Source of the DNA: Pseudomonas rustica
GTDB lineage: Bacteria > Pseudomonadota > Gammaproteobacteria > Pseudomonadales > Pseudomonadaceae
Assembly (NCBI RefSeq): GCF_018336155.1
Contig: NZ_JAGYHF010000007.1
Span: 1-64,000, forward strand
Direction of reading: 5' to 3'
Length of the DNA stretch: 64,000 bases
Part shown: positions 62,766-64,000 of the stretch, piece by piece
Layout: the number at the start of each line of letters is the position of its first letter
Position numbering within the stretch: the first letter of the stretch is position 1
Position numbers and translations under genes: made by a program
The notes under the pieces: generated by a model
The model's input: the letters and a program-made list of their open reading frames with translations, nothing else
Told to the model about the DNA's origin: nothing
Database searches by the model: none

Positions 62766-64000
62766 ATGAATAACAACAACAACGAAAAAAGCCTTAGCAG
62801 CATTGAAACAAACGGGGTCGAACAGATCCCGGACCATGAGCGCGACGCCCGACCCAGCGACCTGTTTCGCTTGATCTTCGGCGGCGCCAATACCTTCGCC
62901 ACCGCCGTGCTCGGCAGTTTCCCGGTGCTGTTCGGTCTGTCTTTTCAGGCCGGCGTCTGGGCGATTGTGCTGGGCGTGGTGGTCGGTGCGCTGATCCTTG
63001 CGCCGATGGGCCTGTTCGGCCCGCTCAACGGCACCAACAATGCTGTGTCATCGGGTGCGCATTTCGGTGTGCACGGGCGGATCGTCGGCTCGTTCCTGTC
63101 GTTGTTGACGGCGATCGCGTTCTTCTCACTGTCGGTGTGGAGTTCGGGTGACGCGCTGGTCGGTGGTGCCAAACGTCTGATCGGCCTGCCGGAAACCGAC
63201 CTGACCCTGGGTCTGGCCTACGGCTTGTTCGCGTTGCTGGTACTCACCGTGTGCATCTACGGCTTCCGCATCATGCTGTGGGTCAACCGCATCGCGGTGT
63301 GGGCCGCGAGCCTGTTGTTCCTGCTCGGCATTTTCGCCTTTGCCCCCGCCTTCGACAGCCAGTACGCCGGCAGCGTGGCCCTCGGCCAGGCAGGTTTCTG
63401 GGCGGCGTTTATCGGCGCCGCGCTGGTGGCGATGAGCAACCCGATTTCCTTTGGCGCCTTCCTCGGCGACTGGTCACGCTACATCCCGCGTACAACCCCG
63501 AAAGCCCGGATCATGCTGGCGGTGATCGCGGCACAGTTGGCAACCCTGATTCCGTTTCTGTTCGGCCTGACCACCGCGACCATCGTCGCGATCAAGGCGC
63601 CGGACTACATCGCGGCGAACAACTATGTCGGTGGTTTGCTGGCGGTGTCGCCGAGCTGGTTCTTCCTGCCTGTGTGCCTGATTGCGGTGATCGGCGGCAT
63701 GTCCACCGGCACCACGTCGCTGTATGGCACCGGGCTGGACATGTCCAGCGTGTTCCCGCGCGTGCTGTCGCGGGTGAAAGCGACGCTGTTGATCGGCGTG
63801 CTGTCGATTGCCTTTATCTTCATCGGTCGCTTTGCGGCGAACCTGGTGCAGAGCGTGTCGACCTTCGCCGTGCTGATCATCACCTGCACCACGCCATGGA
63901 TGGTGATCATGATCATCGGCCTGTTGGTACGTCGCGGTTTCTACTGCCCGGATGACCTGCAAGTGTTCACGCGCGGCGAACAGGGCGGACGCTACTGGTT
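62766..64000 (+). CDS. NCS1-family permease, 3' end beyond the window
   Basis: At least 411 residues of a cytosine/purine/hydantoin permease (NCS1). After a short Asn-rich N terminus (MNNNNNEKSLSS) come the family motifs DLFRLIFGGANTFATAVLGSFPVLFGL, GALILAPMGLFGPLNGTNNAVSSGAHFGVHGRIVGSFLSLLTAIAFFSLSVWSSGDA, a central block SNPISFGAFLGDWSRYIPR and GMSTGTTSLYGTGLDMSSVFP. About ten membrane spans are visible. By position in the gbu cluster it probably takes up 4-guanidinobutyrate or a related guanidino compound. The stop codon is not in the window. Confidence 0.87.
   Translation, partial: MNNNNNEKSLSSIETNGVEQIPDHERDARPSDLFRLIFGGANTFATAVLGSFPVLFGLSFQAGVWAIVLGVVVGALILAPMGLFGPLNGTNNAVSSGAHFGVHGRIVGSFLSLLTAIAFFSLSVWSSGDALVGGAKRLIGLPETDLTLGLAYGLFALLVLTVCIYGFRIMLWVNRIAVWAASLLFLLGIFAFAPAFDSQYAGSVALGQAGFWAAFIGAALVAMSNPISFGAFLGDWSRYIPRTTPKARIMLAVIAAQLATLIPFLFGLTTATIVAIKAPDYIAANNYVGGLLAVSPSWFFLPVCLIAVIGGMSTGTTSLYGTGLDMSSVFPRVLSRVKATLLIGVLSIAFIFIGRFAANLVQSVSTFAVLIITCTTPWMVIMIIGLLVRRGFYCPDDLQVFTRGEQGGRYW

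Noticed and set aside
1..64000. tRNA, rRNA, insertion sequences, prophage or CRISPR arrays
   Set aside because: No cloverleaf, rRNA, transposase, integrase or repeat-spacer pattern was found by eye; small RNAs could have been missed.

Overview
The window looks like chromosomal DNA of a fluorescens-group Pseudomonas. Evidence is high GC coding DNA, several families of Pseudomonas-type short palindromic repeats, and recognisable Pseudomonas gene orders: rnm-yciO-scpA-scpB-rluB, a cpxR / cpxP-like / cpxA set, plpD, and the guanidinobutyrase locus gbuR/gbuA. No rRNA, tRNA, phage or insertion sequence was seen.

Layout. 0.15-5.2 kb (minus strand): chromosome segregation and RNA-processing cluster (PHP RNase, YciO, ScpA, ScpB, a DUF1289 protein, RluB). 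5.2-25.9 kb: ordinary core and accessory genes, including YciB, a YciI-like protein, an envelope-stress two-component set with a Spy/CpxP-like protein between regulator and kinase, a nitroreductase, TrkH, two AraC regulators, an Mpo1-like and an HD-domain protein, a metallophosphoesterase, an EamA exporter, a selenoprotein-W-like protein, PlpD, a FimV-like protein, a MarR regulator, RecQ, a YecA-family protein and YbaN.

26-59.4 kb is a surface-protein region. It holds four large Ig-like beta-sandwich proteins without visible signal peptides (1782, 1093, 649 and 642 residues), a repeat-rich classical autotransporter (1275 residues), and a giant LapA/MapA-like RTX adhesin (3125 residues) with a TAAG retention-cleavage motif, 750-bp internal repeats, a von Willebrand A domain and RTX repeats. 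Divergent from the adhesin lie its probable type I secretion genes (TolC-like, ABC exporter, HlyD-like). No LapD or LapG gene is present here.

59.5-64 kb: a DTW-domain protein, then the 4-guanidinobutyrate locus (gbuR, gbuA, an NTF2-like protein and a truncated NCS1 permease).

The most novel signal is a 16-18 bp palindrome, CTGTCAGATCTGACAG, of the form CT-N12-AG like a lux/las box. It lies upstream of two of the Ig-like genes, and a 13/16 match lies upstream of a third. In each case a TAAATC-like or similar -10 sits about 25 bp downstream. This suggests a regulon of undescribed Ig-repeat proteins under a LuxR-type regulator. A second unusual structure is a 90-bp inverted repeat with two mismatches flanking the cpxP-like gene, which could allow that gene to invert.
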